A stretch of DNA of 64,000 nt from Armatimonadota bacterium (GTDB lineage Bacteria > Sysuimicrobiota > Sysuimicrobiia > Sysuimicrobiales > Sysuimicrobiaceae). The notes under the pieces are model-generated. The model was not told the origin of the DNA and did not search any database. It worked only from the letters and a program-made list of their open reading frames with translations. Location of the stretch: positions 1 to 64,000 of the forward strand of contig JANXBY010000008.1 in the NCBI GenBank assembly GCA_025060455.1, given 5' to 3'. Position numbers and translations under genes: made by a program. This document shows, one piece after another, positions 54,548-63,605 of the stretch. Numbering within the stretch: the first letter of the stretch is position 1; each line of letters opens with the position of its first letter.

Positions 54548-56141
54548 GGCCGACCGGCTGCCGGCCGGAAGCTTCCCGCAGGCGGCGCACCACGAACTCC
54601 CGCCCCAGGGTAGCCAGCAGCGCCCCGGCCTGCGGCCCGCTGTCCTTGCCGAGGAACGCCACGTACACCGCCCCGAAGGCCTCCTTGGCCGAAAGGCCCA
54701 GCTCCGCCTTCAGGGTGTGGATGGCAGCCTGCACCACCTCGGGCTCGAGGGCAGCGCCCTCCAGGTGGTCCGCCAGACGGGCCAACAACTCCCGCTGCGC
54801 GGCGGTGAGGTCCGCGCACTCCGCGGGCACGGCCTCGCGGACCGCGATGCGGTAGTGGGACGGAGCCCACTTTTCCAGCCAGCGGCGCGCGTCCTCCACC
54901 CGCGCCCCCAGCTCCTCCCGGTCCGCGTCCGTGAGGGGGCCGCCTTTTTCCCGCTCCACCTGCTCTTCCACCCGCACGTGCGGCATCTGCACCCAGAAGG
55001 CCACCTTCGAAAACCGAGGCCGCACGAAGGGTTGCGGAGGGGTGGGCTTGAGCCATGCGTAGTGGAAGGTCCTGGCCAGGTCGCGCACGTCCTGCACCTC
55101 GCCCGGCGTCCGGGCGGGCAGCTGCCCGAAGTACGCCGCCGCCGCCCGGTCGTACTCGTCGTACAGGCGCGGGATGGCGTCTCCGCTGGGGTCGAAGTCG
55201 ATGGCGGTCCGGTAGTAGGCCCGCACCACCAGAAACCGCACGAGCTCGGGCCGCAGCACCTGCAGCAGCTCCCGGGCGCCGACCCCGCCCCGGCTGCTGG
55301 CCATCTTCTTCCCGCCCAGGAGGAAGAACTCGTACGGGATGGGGAACGGGACCTCCACCCCGAAGATCCTCCGGGCCACCGCCGACGCGGTGTCGTGGCT
55401 GCCGCCCCGGGTCATGTGGTCCTTGCCGGCGCCCTCCACCTTGACCCCGAACAGCGCCCACTTCGCGGCCCACTCCGTGCGGTACGCGAGCTTCGCGCCT
55501 CCCCGGAAGGGCACCCGGCGGCCGCGGTGGCCGCACCCCTGGGCCCAGGTCACCTTGTACGGCCGGCACTCGTAGGTCACCTGCTGCCCGTCCCAACCCA
55601 ACACCACCGTGGTGCCGATGCGGCCGCACGCCTCGCACAACACCTGCACCGGGTGGCGCTCCGCGCGCCGGCTGCCCGTGATCTCCCGTTCGATGGCCAC
55701 GATCTCCGCAGCCCGGTCCAGGGCGGTGCGCAGGGCCGGGTCGAACGCCCCGCTCCGGTACAGGTGGCTGGTGCGGTAGGTTTGCGGCTCGCAGCCCACC
55801 GCCCGGAACACGGACTCAAACTCGCCGGCGAAGTGGTCCGCGAAGCTCCGCGCGTCTCCCTCGTGCCAGGGGACGTCGCAGAGGGGCTTCCCCATGTGCG
55901 GGCGGTAGGCCTCCTCCGGTACGGAGGGTGGAATCCCGTCCAGCGGGTCGAAGTCGTCGAACCCGTATAGGAACTCCACGGGATACCCGCGCTCCCGCAA
56001 CCCGCGCGCCACCGCGTCGTGCAGGATCACCCCCCGCAAGGACCCCACGTGCGCGGGACCGGAGGGTGTCCACGCGTCGTTCACCACGTACGGCGCGGAC
56101 CGCTCCTCACAGATGCGTTCGACGAGGACGTCTACCCACAC
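54537..56141 (-). CDS. lysS: Lysyl-tRNA synthetase, class I
   Basis: 534 residues. The Rossmann HIGH-like motif is PSGPAHVGSLRG near residue 30 and the KMSKS-like motif is KKMASSRGG near residue 285, with Cys pairs (CEACGRIGT, CRPYKVTWAQGCGH) typical of class I LysRS. This form is usual in Archaea and rare in bacteria (spirochaetes, some alphaproteobacteria, scattered others), which normally use class II. No class II gene occurs in the window. Gene order is lysS then the hydroxyacid dehydrogenase. Confidence 0.95.
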   Translation of the reverse strand: MWVDVLVERICEERSAPYVVNDAWTPSGPAHVGSLRGVILHDAVARGLRERGYPVEFLYGFDDFDPLDGIPPSVPEEAYRPHMGKPLCDVPWHEGDARSFADHFAGEFESVFRAVGCEPQTYRTSHLYRSGAFDPALRTALDRAAEIVAIEREITGSRRAERHPVQVLCEACGRIGTTVVLGWDGQQVTYECRPYKVTWAQGCGHRGRRVPFRGGAKLAYRTEWAAKWALFGVKVEGAGKDHMTRGGSHDTASAVARRIFGVEVPFPIPYEFFLLGGKKMASSRGGVGARELLQVLRPELVRFLVVRAYYRTAIDFDPSGDAIPRLYDEYDRAAAAYFGQLPARTPGEVQDVRDLARTFHYAWLKPTPPQPFVRPRFSKVAFWVQMPHVRVEEQVEREKGGPLTDADREELGARVEDARRWLEKWAPSHYRIAVREAVPAECADLTAAQRELLARLADHLEGAALEPEVVQAAIHTLKAELGLSAKEAFGAVYVAFLGKDSGPQAGALLATLGREFVVRRLREASGRQPVGHGV

Positions 56142-56183
56142 GACGACTCCGCACCACAGCCCTGCGCGCTCCCGAGGCGGTGT

Positions 56184-57545
56184 TCACGCACGCGCCCCTA
56201 AGGATACCCGTGCGGTGGGCACGCGTGCCACCAGCCACCGTCGCGCGGGACCCGCCACGAAGAAGGAGCCGGTCACCACCAACACGTCCTCGCTCCCGCA
56301 CCGTGCCAGCCCCTGGGCCACCGCGTCCTCGCAGCCATCCACCGCGTGGACCCGCGGGTGCATGGGGCGCAGGACCGCCGCCAGCTCCTGAGCCGGCACC
56401 GCCCGGACGTGGTGCGGTGTGGTCACCACCACCTCGTCGGCCAGTGGGACGATCTGCTCCGCGGTCGGCCGGAGCTCGTGGCCCCGGACCATGCCCAGCA
56501 CCAGCACCACCCGCCGGCCCGCAAACAGCTCTTCTAGGGTTGCCCCCAGGGCGCGCATGGAAGCGGGGTTGTGGGCCACGTCCACCAGCACCCACGGGTG
56601 CTCCGCCAGCAGCTCCTGCCGCGCCGGCCACCGCACCGCCGCCAGGCCCGCGCGCACCGCTTCAGGGTCCAGCCTCCCTCCGTCCAGAGCCAGCCACGCC
56701 TCCGCAGTGGCCACCGCCACCGCAGCGTTGGTGGCCTGATGGCGGCCCAGCAGCGGGACCCCTAGATTCGGGTAGCGAGCGCGGGGGGTTTGTACCGACA
56801 GCCACACCCCTGTGAGGTCGCTCCGGTCCACCGAGAACGCCACCTCGTCGCCCACCCGCACCCTCCGCGTTCCCAGCTGCCGGCAGGTCTCCTCCAGCAC
56901 CTCGTCCGCCTCGGGCAGCTGCGGCGCCGACACCACCAGCCCTCGCGGCCGGATGATGCCGGCCTTCTCCCCCGCGATCTCCCGCAGCGTGCGCCCGAGC
57001 ACATCCGTGTGGTCGTACGAGATGGGCGTGATCACCGACACCTCCGGGTGGCAGGCGTTGGTGGCATCCAGGCGGCCTCCGATCCCCACCTCCAGGACCG
57101 CGCGGTCCACCCGTTGGTCCACGAAGTACCGCACGGCCAGGGCCACGGACACCTCGAAGTACGTGGGCCTGCCCCACGGGTCCGCGTCGCCCGCCTCCAC
57201 CGCGGGGACCGTCTCCTGCACCAGCCGGGCGACCGCCTCCTCCGGGATCAGGGCGTCGTTGATCCGGATCCGCTCCCGGTAATCCTCCAGGTGCGGCTTG
57301 GAGTACAGCCCCACCCGCTGGCCGTGGGCCTGCAGAATGGACACTAGCATGGCCGCGGTGGAGCCCTTGCCCTTGGTGCCCGCCACCAGCACCGTCCGGA
57401 GATGGTCCTGCGGGTCGCCCACGCGGCGCAGGAGGGCCTGGATCCGCTGCAGCTTGATCTGCGCGTAGGCCATGGCGGTGCGCTCGTAGTTCAGCAGCCC
57501 TTCCAGCCAATCGAGGGCCTGGACGTACGACCAGCTTTCCCTCAC
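56184..57545 (-). CDS. folC: Folylpolyglutamate synthase / dihydrofolate synthase
   Basis: 453 residues from GTG at 57545, overlapping the folD stop as GTGA. Mur-ligase fold: P-loop VAGTKGKGSTAAML, SKPHLEDYRERIRIN, VGIGGRLDATN and ISYDHTDVLG. It adds glutamates to folates and may make dihydrofolate from dihydropteroate. Together with folK/B/P at 18-20 kb it covers much of folate synthesis. Confidence 0.95.
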   Translation of the reverse strand: MRESWSYVQALDWLEGLLNYERTAMAYAQIKLQRIQALLRRVGDPQDHLRTVLVAGTKGKGSTAAMLVSILQAHGQRVGLYSKPHLEDYRERIRINDALIPEEAVARLVQETVPAVEAGDADPWGRPTYFEVSVALAVRYFVDQRVDRAVLEVGIGGRLDATNACHPEVSVITPISYDHTDVLGRTLREIAGEKAGIIRPRGLVVSAPQLPEADEVLEETCRQLGTRRVRVGDEVAFSVDRSDLTGVWLSVQTPRARYPNLGVPLLGRHQATNAAVAVATAEAWLALDGGRLDPEAVRAGLAAVRWPARQELLAEHPWVLVDVAHNPASMRALGATLEELFAGRRVVLVLGMVRGHELRPTAEQIVPLADEVVVTTPHHVRAVPAQELAAVLRPMHPRVHAVDGCEDAVAQGLARCGSEDVLVVTGSFFVAGPARRWLVARVPTARVSLGARA

Positions 57546-58402
57546 CGGGCACCTCCCTCCACCTGCAGCCTCGCCGCCTCCAGGGTGTTGCGCAGCAGCA
57601 TGGCCACCGTCATGGGGCCCACGCCACCCGGGACCGGGGAGAGCCAGCCCGCCACCTGACGCACACCTTCGAAGTCCACGTCGCCCACGATCCGGTCGCC
57701 CTGGCGCGTAATCCCCACGTCGATCACCACCGCGCCCGGCTTCACCATCTCCGCGGTCACCAGGCCCGGCCTGCCCACCGCCACCACCAGGACGTCCGCC
57801 TGGCGTGTGTGGCCTGCCAGATCCCGGGTGCGGGAGTGGCACAGGGTGACGGTGGCGTGCTCCGCCAGCAGCAGCAGCGCCGTGGGCTTGCCCACCAGGT
57901 TGCTGCGCCCCACCACCACCGCCCTCGCGCCCGCCAACCGTACGCCCGTGGAGCGCACCAGCTCCAGCACCCCCAGCGGGGTGCACGGGACCAGCTGCGG
58001 CCTACCTAGGCTGAGACGGCCCATGTTGTACGGGCTCAGGCCGTCCACGTCCTTTCGGGGGTCCAGCCGATCGAACACCGCCTCCGGGTCCAGTTGCTCG
58101 GGCAAGGGCAGCTGGGGGAGGATGCCGTGTACATCCTCCCGCCCGTTCAGACGGTCCACCAGCTCCAGCAGCTCTCCCTGCGTGGTGTGGGCGGGAAGGT
58201 GGAAGGTCTCCGACCGGATGCCAACCTGTCCTGCGGCGCGGGCCTTGTTCCGTACGTACAGGGCGGAGGCAGGGTCGTCGCCCACCAGGATGGCGGCAAG
58301 GGCGGGGCTTGTGCCGTGCCGAGCGGTGAACGCCTCCACCTCCCGGCGGACCTCGTCGCGGATGCGCGCGGCCAGGGCGCGACCGTCCAGGATCTCGGCC
58401 AT
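57542..58402 (-). CDS. folD: Methylenetetrahydrofolate dehydrogenase / methenyltetrahydrofolate cyclohydrolase
   Basis: 286 residues from ATG with GGAGGGAG upstream. Signatures: VGDDPASALYVRNKARAA, catalytic Lys in NKARAAG, QLPLPEQLD, VVGRSNLVGKPTALLLL and PGGVGPMTVAMLL. The bifunctional enzyme interconverts methylene-, methenyl- and formyl-tetrahydrofolate. Confidence 0.96.
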   Translation of the reverse strand: MAEILDGRALAARIRDEVRREVEAFTARHGTSPALAAILVGDDPASALYVRNKARAAGQVGIRSETFHLPAHTTQGELLELVDRLNGREDVHGILPQLPLPEQLDPEAVFDRLDPRKDVDGLSPYNMGRLSLGRPQLVPCTPLGVLELVRSTGVRLAGARAVVVGRSNLVGKPTALLLLAEHATVTLCHSRTRDLAGHTRQADVLVVAVGRPGLVTAEMVKPGAVVIDVGITRQGDRIVGDVDFEGVRQVAGWLSPVPGGVGPMTVAMLLRNTLEAARLQVEGGAR

Positions 58403-58482
58403 GCTGCAGGCTCCCTCCGAAAGGCGCGGGTGCGCTGCCCGACGCCGGGCAACCGAACCCTACCTTACCACAGGGGGACCCC

Positions 58483-59211
58483 TCAGGGCCCACGGGGTGC
58501 GGGGGCGAAGTCCGCACAGACGCGGCAGGCCGCCTGCGGGTCGCTGCTCACCACCACGTCGTCCGCGTTGACCACCACCGCCCGCAGGTTGAACCGAACC
58601 GGCCAGTCCTTCTGGGTGACCACCGGGTTGAAGCGCCGCTCCAGCTCCTTCACCACCGCTTCCGGCACCGGGAGTCCGTTGACCCGCAGGCGGTCCACCC
58701 GGAAGTACAGCTCGGGGCCTCCGTTCACCACGAACACGCCCCGCAGGTCCATCGGCAGCTGCGCTCCCCAGAGAGGAACCACGCCCCGCCCGTACACCCA
58801 ACCCCGCTCGCTCCACAGGCGCACGCGCTGACCCGGGGTTAGCTGGGAGAAGAACAGCTCCAGGCTGTCAAAGGTGACCCGCAGGTGGAGGGCGGTGTCG
58901 CGGACTCCGTCCAGCTGGAACTGTCCCCGCCGCAGGGCCTGGGGGTTGAAGCTGGCACCCACCAGCCTCACCCACGCCTCGTCCACCCGGAAGCCGCCGG
59001 TCAGGGCGGCCCGGGCCGCGTATATGGTCACCCGGGCGTAGCCGCCTTCGTACAGGTCGGGGACCGCATCCAGCCGGAGGACTCGGGCGTCCCGGAAGAA
59101 GCTGGCCACCGCCTGGCGCAGGAGCGGGTCGTCCTGGGATGCGGCAGGCTGCGTGGGCACCAAACCGGCCAGGGCGAGCAGGATCAGGGCGGCGAAGGTC
59201 CTGCGCCGCAC
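58483..59211 (-). CDS. Exported DUF2993 (LmeA-like) protein
   Basis: About 242 residues from GTG at 59211; a longer frame runs back through two tRNA genes and cannot be coding there. Signal peptide: RRR then LILLALAGLVPTQPAASQ. The mature part, with YEGGYARVTIYAARAALTGGFRVDEAWVRLVGASFNP, resembles DUF2993/LmeA proteins, beta-rich phospholipid- or glycolipid-associated factors. Conserved structure rather than catalytic residues. Function unknown. Confidence 0.7.
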   Translation of the reverse strand: MRRRTFAALILLALAGLVPTQPAASQDDPLLRQAVASFFRDARVLRLDAVPDLYEGGYARVTIYAARAALTGGFRVDEAWVRLVGASFNPQALRRGQFQLDGVRDTALHLRVTFDSLELFFSQLTPGQRVRLWSERGWVYGRGVVPLWGAQLPMDLRGVFVVNGGPELYFRVDRLRVNGLPVPEAVVKELERRFNPVVTQKDWPVRFNLRAVVVNADDVVVSSDPQAACRVCADFAPAPRGP

Positions 59212-59289
59212 CCGAGTCCCCGCCGAAGCCGGCGTTGCACGAACCGTGCCCGAAGCGGCCACGCGCCCGTCCCAGCCGGTGGGGTGGGC

Positions 59290-59363
59290 TGGAGCGGGAG
59301 ACGGGAATCGAACCCGCACCACCAGCTTGGAAGGCTGGGGCTCTACCATTGAGCTACTCCCGC
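59290..59363 (-). tRNA. tRNA-Gly(TCC)
   Basis: 74 nt with CCA: acceptor GCGGGAG/CTCCCGC, D arm GCTC-GAGC, anticodon loop CTTCCAA, T loop TTCGATT. It is 28 bases after tRNA-Tyr and shares its promoter. Confidence 0.95.
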
Positions 59364-59391
59364 CCCCGAAACAGCCTCGGGCGCGCACACC

Positions 59392-59478
59392 TGGTGGGCG
59401 GGGAAGGATTCGAACCTCCGAAGGCGTGCAGCCAGCTGATCTACAGTCAGCCCCCTTTGTCCGCTCGGGCACCCGCCC
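59392..59478 (-). tRNA. tRNA-Tyr(GTA)
   Basis: 87 nt with a long variable arm (type II) and CCA: acceptor GGGCGGG/CCCGCCC, anticodon loop CTGTAGA, T arm GGAGG-TTCGAAT-CCTTC. Confidence 0.95.
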
Positions 59479-59489
59479 AACCACCTGCG

Positions 59490-59518
59490 ATTCTAGGTTT
59501 GAAGGCTTCCGGGGTCAA
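59490..59518 (-). promoter_or_regulatory. Promoter of the tRNA-Tyr/tRNA-Gly operon
   Basis: On the minus strand TTGACC (59518-59513), 17 bases, TAGAAT (59495-59490), 11 bases before tRNA-Tyr. Confidence 0.8.
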
Positions 59519-59544
59519 GAAACCGGCAGCCGCACCCGGAGCGG

Positions 59545-59906
59545 TTAGCAGGGTTGGCTAGCCAGCTGCTCGCGCAGGTACTCCGCCAAGACCAGGGCGT
59601 TGTTGTGCCGCTGTCTCGGGCCGCGAACAGCAGCGTCACGTTGCCCGCGCGGGCCCGCTGCACCAGCTACGCCACCCCCTCCCGGTGCTGCTCCAGCTCC
59701 TGGTGGTACCGGCGCCGGAACTCCTCCCACCGGCGTGGGTCGTGACCGAACCACCGCCGCAGGCTGTCGCTGGCAGCCGGCTCCCGGGCCCACAGGTCCA
59801 CGCGGGCCGCCTCCTCGGAAAGCCCCCGCGGCCACAGCCGGTCCACCAGGACCCGGAACCCGTCTGAGGGTTCGGGTGGGTCGTACACCCGACGCACCCG
59901 GATCAT
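59545..59906 (-). pseudogene. DUF488 protein, disrupted
   Basis: The N-terminal 79 residues (from ATG 59906, or GTG 59897) read RRVYDPPEPSDGFRVLVDRLWPRGLSEEAARVDLW, a clear DUF488 signature. A TAG at 59669-59667 stops the frame after EGVA. The family continues in the same frame with AGNVTLLFAARD, then a frame change inside GAGACAGC leads to QRHNNALVLAEYL and the TAA at 59547-59545. So a stop and a frameshift lie within about 70 bases, at the place where DUF488 has its conserved VTLLYAARD block. It may be a decayed gene or sequencing error. Intact DUF488 proteins are about 115 residues and of unknown function. Confidence 0.75.
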
Positions 59907-59964
59907 CCCCTCGATTATCCCCGGGCCTGTCCCTGCGCGCACCCTGGACCCACGCGGCCTGCAG

Positions 59965-60390
59965 GTGCAAAAATGGTTCGCGGACGTCTGTCGGGAGGTC
60001 GGCATGGCGGCGGTTGTCGGAGTGCTGCTGGCCCTGTTCCTCATGGGCAGCGCGGTGTACGTGGCGTGGCGGTTGGGTGCCCTCACCTGGCAGCAGGCAG
60101 TCGAAGAGGTAGACCGGGAGCTGTCCGGCGAAGTCCCCATCCCGCGGCCAGACCTGGTCCTGGACGTGGGGGACCACAACCCGCCCGCGCGCCTTTCGTG
60201 GAACTGGGCCGCCGCCCTGCTGGGGCCCTTTTGGTACCTGTGGCGGGGGCTGTGGGCGCACTTCTGCGCCCTCACCGCCGTGGTTCTGCTCACGGGAGGG
60301 CTGCTGGCGCCCTTCGTGTGGCTGTACTGCGCCCTGAAGGCCAACGAGGACCTGTGGGAGCTCCGCAAGGCCCGCTGGAGCGCGTACTGA
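59965..60390 (+). CDS. DUF2628-like small membrane protein
   Basis: 141 residues. One N-terminal helix (VVGVLLALFLMGSAVYVAW), a hydrophilic middle, then two closely spaced helices around LSWNWAAALLGPFWYLWRGLW. The NWAA..GPFWYL..G block is typical of DUF2628 proteins. Divergent from the DUF488 remnant and convergent with era, 21 bases away. Function unknown. Confidence 0.65.
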   Translation: MQKWFADVCREVGMAAVVGVLLALFLMGSAVYVAWRLGALTWQQAVEEVDRELSGEVPIPRPDLVLDVGDHNPPARLSWNWAAALLGPFWYLWRGLWAHFCALTAVVLLTGGLLAPFVWLYCALKANEDLWELRKARWSAY

Positions 60391-60411
60391 GGGTGGCAGG
60401 GCCCGGGCCCC

Positions 60412-61356
60412 TCAGCGCTGAGGGTACAGCCGCCGGAGGAAGCCCTCCTTCCGGCGCCAGTCCTCGGTGACCTTCACCCAAAGGTCCAGGTAGACCGGCC
60501 CGCCCACCCACGCCTCCACCTCCGGCCGCGCGCGCCGGCCGATCTCCCGGATCACCCGTCCGCCCGCCCCCACTAGGATCTTTTTCTGAGACGGCCGCTC
60601 CACGTGCAGAGTGGCCCGGATGTACGTAACGCCGCCTTCCTCCGCCTTCCGGAACTCCTCCAGCTCCACCGCGATGGCGTGCGGCACCTCTTCCCGGGTG
60701 AGCTCCATGGCCTTCTCCCGGATGATTTCCCGCACCAGGGCCTGCACCGGCTGGTCCGTCAGGTCGTCCGCGGTGAAGTACGGTGGCCCTTCCGGTAGCC
60801 GCCGGACCAGGGCCTCTACCAGCCCGTCCAGCCCGTCGCCCCGCAGCGCACTGGTGCGCAACACCTCCTCGGGGTGCAGGCGCTGTGCCAGCCACCGTTC
60901 CCACGTGCCCATGTCCTCCTCGGTGGCCACGTCGCGCTTGTTCAGGGCCACCAGCAGCGGGACCCGCACCCCTCGAGCGGCCTGTGCGGCCTCCTCCGCC
61001 TCCTCCCCGGGCGTCCGGGAGGCGTCCAGGACCAGCAGGGCGACATCCACGTCCTCCAGGGCCTTGCGGGCTTCTCGGACCATCTGCTCGCCCAGCTTGT
61101 GACGGGGGCGGTGCAGCCCCGGGGTGTCTACGAACACCACCTGCGCGTGGGGGAGCGTGAGGATCCCGCGCAAGGGGCTTCGCGTGGTCTGGGGCACGGG
61201 TGTGGTGATGGCCACCTTGGCACCCACCAGGGCGTTCAGCAACGTGGACTTGCCGCTGTTGGGAGGGCCGAACAGCGCCACGAACCCGGAGCGGTGCCCG
61301 GGCATCCCCTGCTGCGGCCCTGTGGGCTGGACCACGGCCGTGGTGCCTTCGGTCAC
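60412..61356 (-). CDS. era: GTPase Era
   Basis: 314 residues from GTG at 61356, overlapping the cdd stop as GTGA. G1 GPPNSGKST, G3 DTPGLHRPRHKLGEQMV, G4 NKRD, then the C-terminal KH domain (ERPSQKKILVGAGGRVIREIG). Era binds 16S rRNA in 30S maturation. The order corC-cdd-era follows the Firmicutes arrangement. Confidence 0.96.
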   Translation of the reverse strand: MTEGTTAVVQPTGPQQGMPGHRSGFVALFGPPNSGKSTLLNALVGAKVAITTPVPQTTRSPLRGILTLPHAQVVFVDTPGLHRPRHKLGEQMVREARKALEDVDVALLVLDASRTPGEEAEEAAQAARGVRVPLLVALNKRDVATEEDMGTWERWLAQRLHPEEVLRTSALRGDGLDGLVEALVRRLPEGPPYFTADDLTDQPVQALVREIIREKAMELTREEVPHAIAVELEEFRKAEEGGVTYIRATLHVERPSQKKILVGAGGRVIREIGRRARPEVEAWVGGPVYLDLWVKVTEDWRRKEGFLRRLYPQR

Positions 61357-61763
61357 GACCGGTGTTCCCGGGGGCTGCGGAAGGCCCGGGGCAGCAGGTC
61401 GGGGAAGGAGTACACCCGCGCCCGGCCCTGCCGCGTCAGGACCACGAACTGAGTGCCGAACTCCGCCATCACCTGCCGGCACGCCCCGCACGGCGCGAGC
61501 TCGCGCCCGTCTGGCCCGGCCACCGCCACCGCCACCACCCGCCGCGCGCCCTCGGACACCGCCTTGTGGATGGCCACCCGCTCCGCGCAGTTGGACAGCC
61601 CGTACGACCCGCACTCCACGTTGCATCCGGTGTACACCCGCCCGCGGTCGTCCAGGACCGCGGCGCCCACCCGGAAACGGGAGTACGGTGCGTAGGCGAA
61701 CTGCCGCGCGCGCCGGGCAGCCCGGGCCAGAGCCTGTGCGGTGCCCCGATCCAGCTCCCTCAC
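61353..61763 (-). CDS. cdd: Cytidine deaminase
   Basis: 136 residues from GTG at 61763, overlapping the corC stop as GTGA. APYSRFRVGAAV, zinc motifs NCAERVAIHKAV and PCGACRQVMAEF. It deaminates cytidine and deoxycytidine to uridines. Translationally coupled on both sides. Confidence 0.95.
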   Translation of the reverse strand: MRELDRGTAQALARAARRARQFAYAPYSRFRVGAAVLDDRGRVYTGCNVECGSYGLSNCAERVAIHKAVSEGARRVVAVAVAGPDGRELAPCGACRQVMAEFGTQFVVLTRQGRARVYSFPDLLPRAFRSPREHRS

Positions 61764-63049
61764 CGCGGTGCGGGCTCCGCGTCCCGCGGGGCCAGCTTCT
61801 GTACCCGCAGGCGCGCGATGCGCTGGCCTTCCAGCTCCTCCACGCGGATCGTCACGCCGTCGTAGGTGATCTGCTCCCCCTGCTGGGGCACGTGCCCCAC
61901 ACGGCTGTACACGAACCCGCCGAGGGTGTCCACCTCGCCCACCGGCAGGTCCAGGCCCAGCCGTTCGTTGACCTCCTCCAGGTGCATCCGGGCATCCACC
62001 AGAGCCGTGTGCTCGTCCAGCATGACCAGGGGTTCCCGCTCCTCCACGTCGTACTCGTCCCGGATCTCTCCCACGATCTCCTCCAGGACGTCCTCGATGG
62101 TCACCAGGCCCGCGGTGCCTCCGTACTCGTCCACCACCACGGCGAGGTGGATCTTGTTCTGCCGCATCTCCTGGAACAGCTCGCTTACCTTCTTGGTCTC
62201 CGGCACGTAGTAGGCGGGGCGCATGACCTCTTCCGCGGTGACCTGGGCCTGGCCGTCCCGGAGGTAGCGGAACAGATCCTTGACGTGTACCACGCCCACG
62301 ATGTGGTCGATGGTTTCCCGGTACACGGGAATCCGGGAGTGCCCTTCCTCCAGGACCAGCTCCACGATCTCCGGAAGCTGTGCGTCGTGGCGGACGGCCA
62401 CCACGTCCACCCTCGGCACCATGATCTCCCGCACCAGGGTTTCCCGGAACTCGAAGATGGAGTGGATCATCTCCCGCTCGCCTTCCGCGAGGCCGCCGTT
62501 GGCCTCCTCCATGCGGGCCAGCAGGTCCAGGTCCTCCTGCTGGCTCAAGGGAGCGTGCGGCGACACCCGCAGGCCCAGCGGCCAACCCACTCCACGCGCC
62601 ACCATCCCCACCAGGGCCACGAGAGGCGCCACGAGCCAGCCGACCACCCGGACGGGCACCGCACACCACAGGGCGACCGCGTCCGGCCACCGGACGGCCA
62701 CCGTCCGCGGGAGCGCCTCCGCCACCACCAGCAGCACCACCGCGGAGGCCGCAAACGCCAGCCACGCTCCCACGGCGCCCCAGCGGGCCACCAGCTCGCT
62801 GGCCAACACCACGGCCGCGCCCACGCTCGCCAGGGCGTGTCCGGCCCGTAGGGTGCTCAGGGTGCGGGCGGGCACCTCCAGCAGCCGCAGCGCCACTGCC
62901 GCCCTCAGCTGCCCTTGCTCGGACAACTGCCGCAACCGCTGGCGGTTGGCCCTCGGGAGCGCGACCTCAGCGAGGGAAAAGAAGGCAGCCACCCCGGCCA
63001 GGACGGCGAAGAGCACAAACCGTCCCAGGCTACTGCCCGTATCTTCCAC
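61760..63049 (-). CDS. CorC/HlyC-family protein (DUF21 + CBS pair + transporter-associated domain)
   Basis: 429 residues from GTG at 63049, ten bases after AGGAGG. An N-terminal DUF21 membrane domain (three to four helices, for example [22 protein letters not shown]), two CBS domains ([35 protein letters not shown] and [21 protein letters not shown]), and a C-terminal CorC_HlyC domain. Members are linked to magnesium and cobalt efflux; older names say hemolysin. The gene lies between dgkA and cdd, as in many Firmicutes. Confidence 0.92.
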   Translation of the reverse strand: MEDTGSSLGRFVLFAVLAGVAAFFSLAEVALPRANRQRLRQLSEQGQLRAAVALRLLEVPARTLSTLRAGHALASVGAAVVLASELVARWGAVGAWLAFAASAVVLLVVAEALPRTVAVRWPDAVALWCAVPVRVVGWLVAPLVALVGMVARGVGWPLGLRVSPHAPLSQQEDLDLLARMEEANGGLAEGEREMIHSIFEFRETLVREIMVPRVDVVAVRHDAQLPEIVELVLEEGHSRIPVYRETIDHIVGVVHVKDLFRYLRDGQAQVTAEEVMRPAYYVPETKKVSELFQEMRQNKIHLAVVVDEYGGTAGLVTIEDVLEEIVGEIRDEYDVEEREPLVMLDEHTALVDARMHLEEVNERLGLDLPVGEVDTLGGFVYSRVGHVPQQGEQITYDGVTIRVEELEGQRIARLRVQKLAPRDAEPAPR

Positions 63050-63119
63050 GGAAGGCGTTCCTCCTAAGGACACCCACCTTTGTACGCGGTGGGGGCGGGG
63101 CGCTCCGCCGGCCAGCATT

Positions 63120-63605
63120 CTACCACGGCTCCGGACGCCTGCTCAACCGAAGACGTCCGGCGCCCAAAGCGCGCCAGGTGGCTGCCGCGGCTGCCGCGAG
63201 CGCCCCCACGCCGGCTACCGCGACCTTGACCCATGCCCCGTGCAACCCCGCCCGCGCCAGTAGGGGCGGGCCCAGCACCACGGCGCCCACCCCGGCTGCC
63301 GCGGCCGCGGCCACCACCACCGCCGCCGCGCTCACATCCTTCACCCGGCCGGCCACCTCCGACCGGTGCGGCCAGAGCCCGTCCACCAGGAGTTCCACCG
63401 CGGTGTTCGCCAACTCCAGGGCCAGCACCAGACCGCAGGCCAAGAACAGCACCGCCACCTCCACCGCGGAGGCGTCCACCCACAGGGCGGCGGCCAGCAC
63501 CGCGGCCGCAACCGCGCACTGCAACCGAAAGTTCCGCTGCGTCCGCCACGCGTGGGTGAGCCCCAAACCGGCGGCCCGGAACGCTTCGCCCACCGTGCGG
63601 TTCAC
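63120..63605 (-). CDS. dgkA: Diacylglycerol/undecaprenol kinase
   Basis: 161 residues from GTG at 63605, overlapping the ybeY stop as GTGA. AAGLGLTHAWRTQRNFRLQ, catalytic LELANTAVELLVD and VKDVSAAAVVVAA; three to four membrane helices. In Gram-positive bacteria this family phosphorylates undecaprenol for cell-wall lipid recycling. A C-terminal extension with a fourth hydrophobic segment is present. Confidence 0.93.
   Translation of the reverse strand: MNRTVGEAFRAAGLGLTHAWRTQRNFRLQCAVAAAVLAAALWVDASAVEVAVLFLACGLVLALELANTAVELLVDGLWPHRSEVAGRVKDVSAAAVVVAAAAAAGVGAVVLGPPLLARAGLHGAWVKVAVAGVGALAAAAAATWRALGAGRLRLSRRPEPW

Noticed and set aside
59212-59484. Long N-terminal extension of the DUF2993-like gene
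   Set aside because: It would run through tRNA-Gly and tRNA-Tyr; the signal peptide right after GTG 59211 shows the true start.
60409-60424. 16-bp perfect palindrome CCCTCAGCGCTGAGGG at the convergent junction with era, considered as a bidirectional terminator
   Set aside because: It overlaps the era stop codon, has no T-run on either side, and short GC palindromes are expected at this composition.
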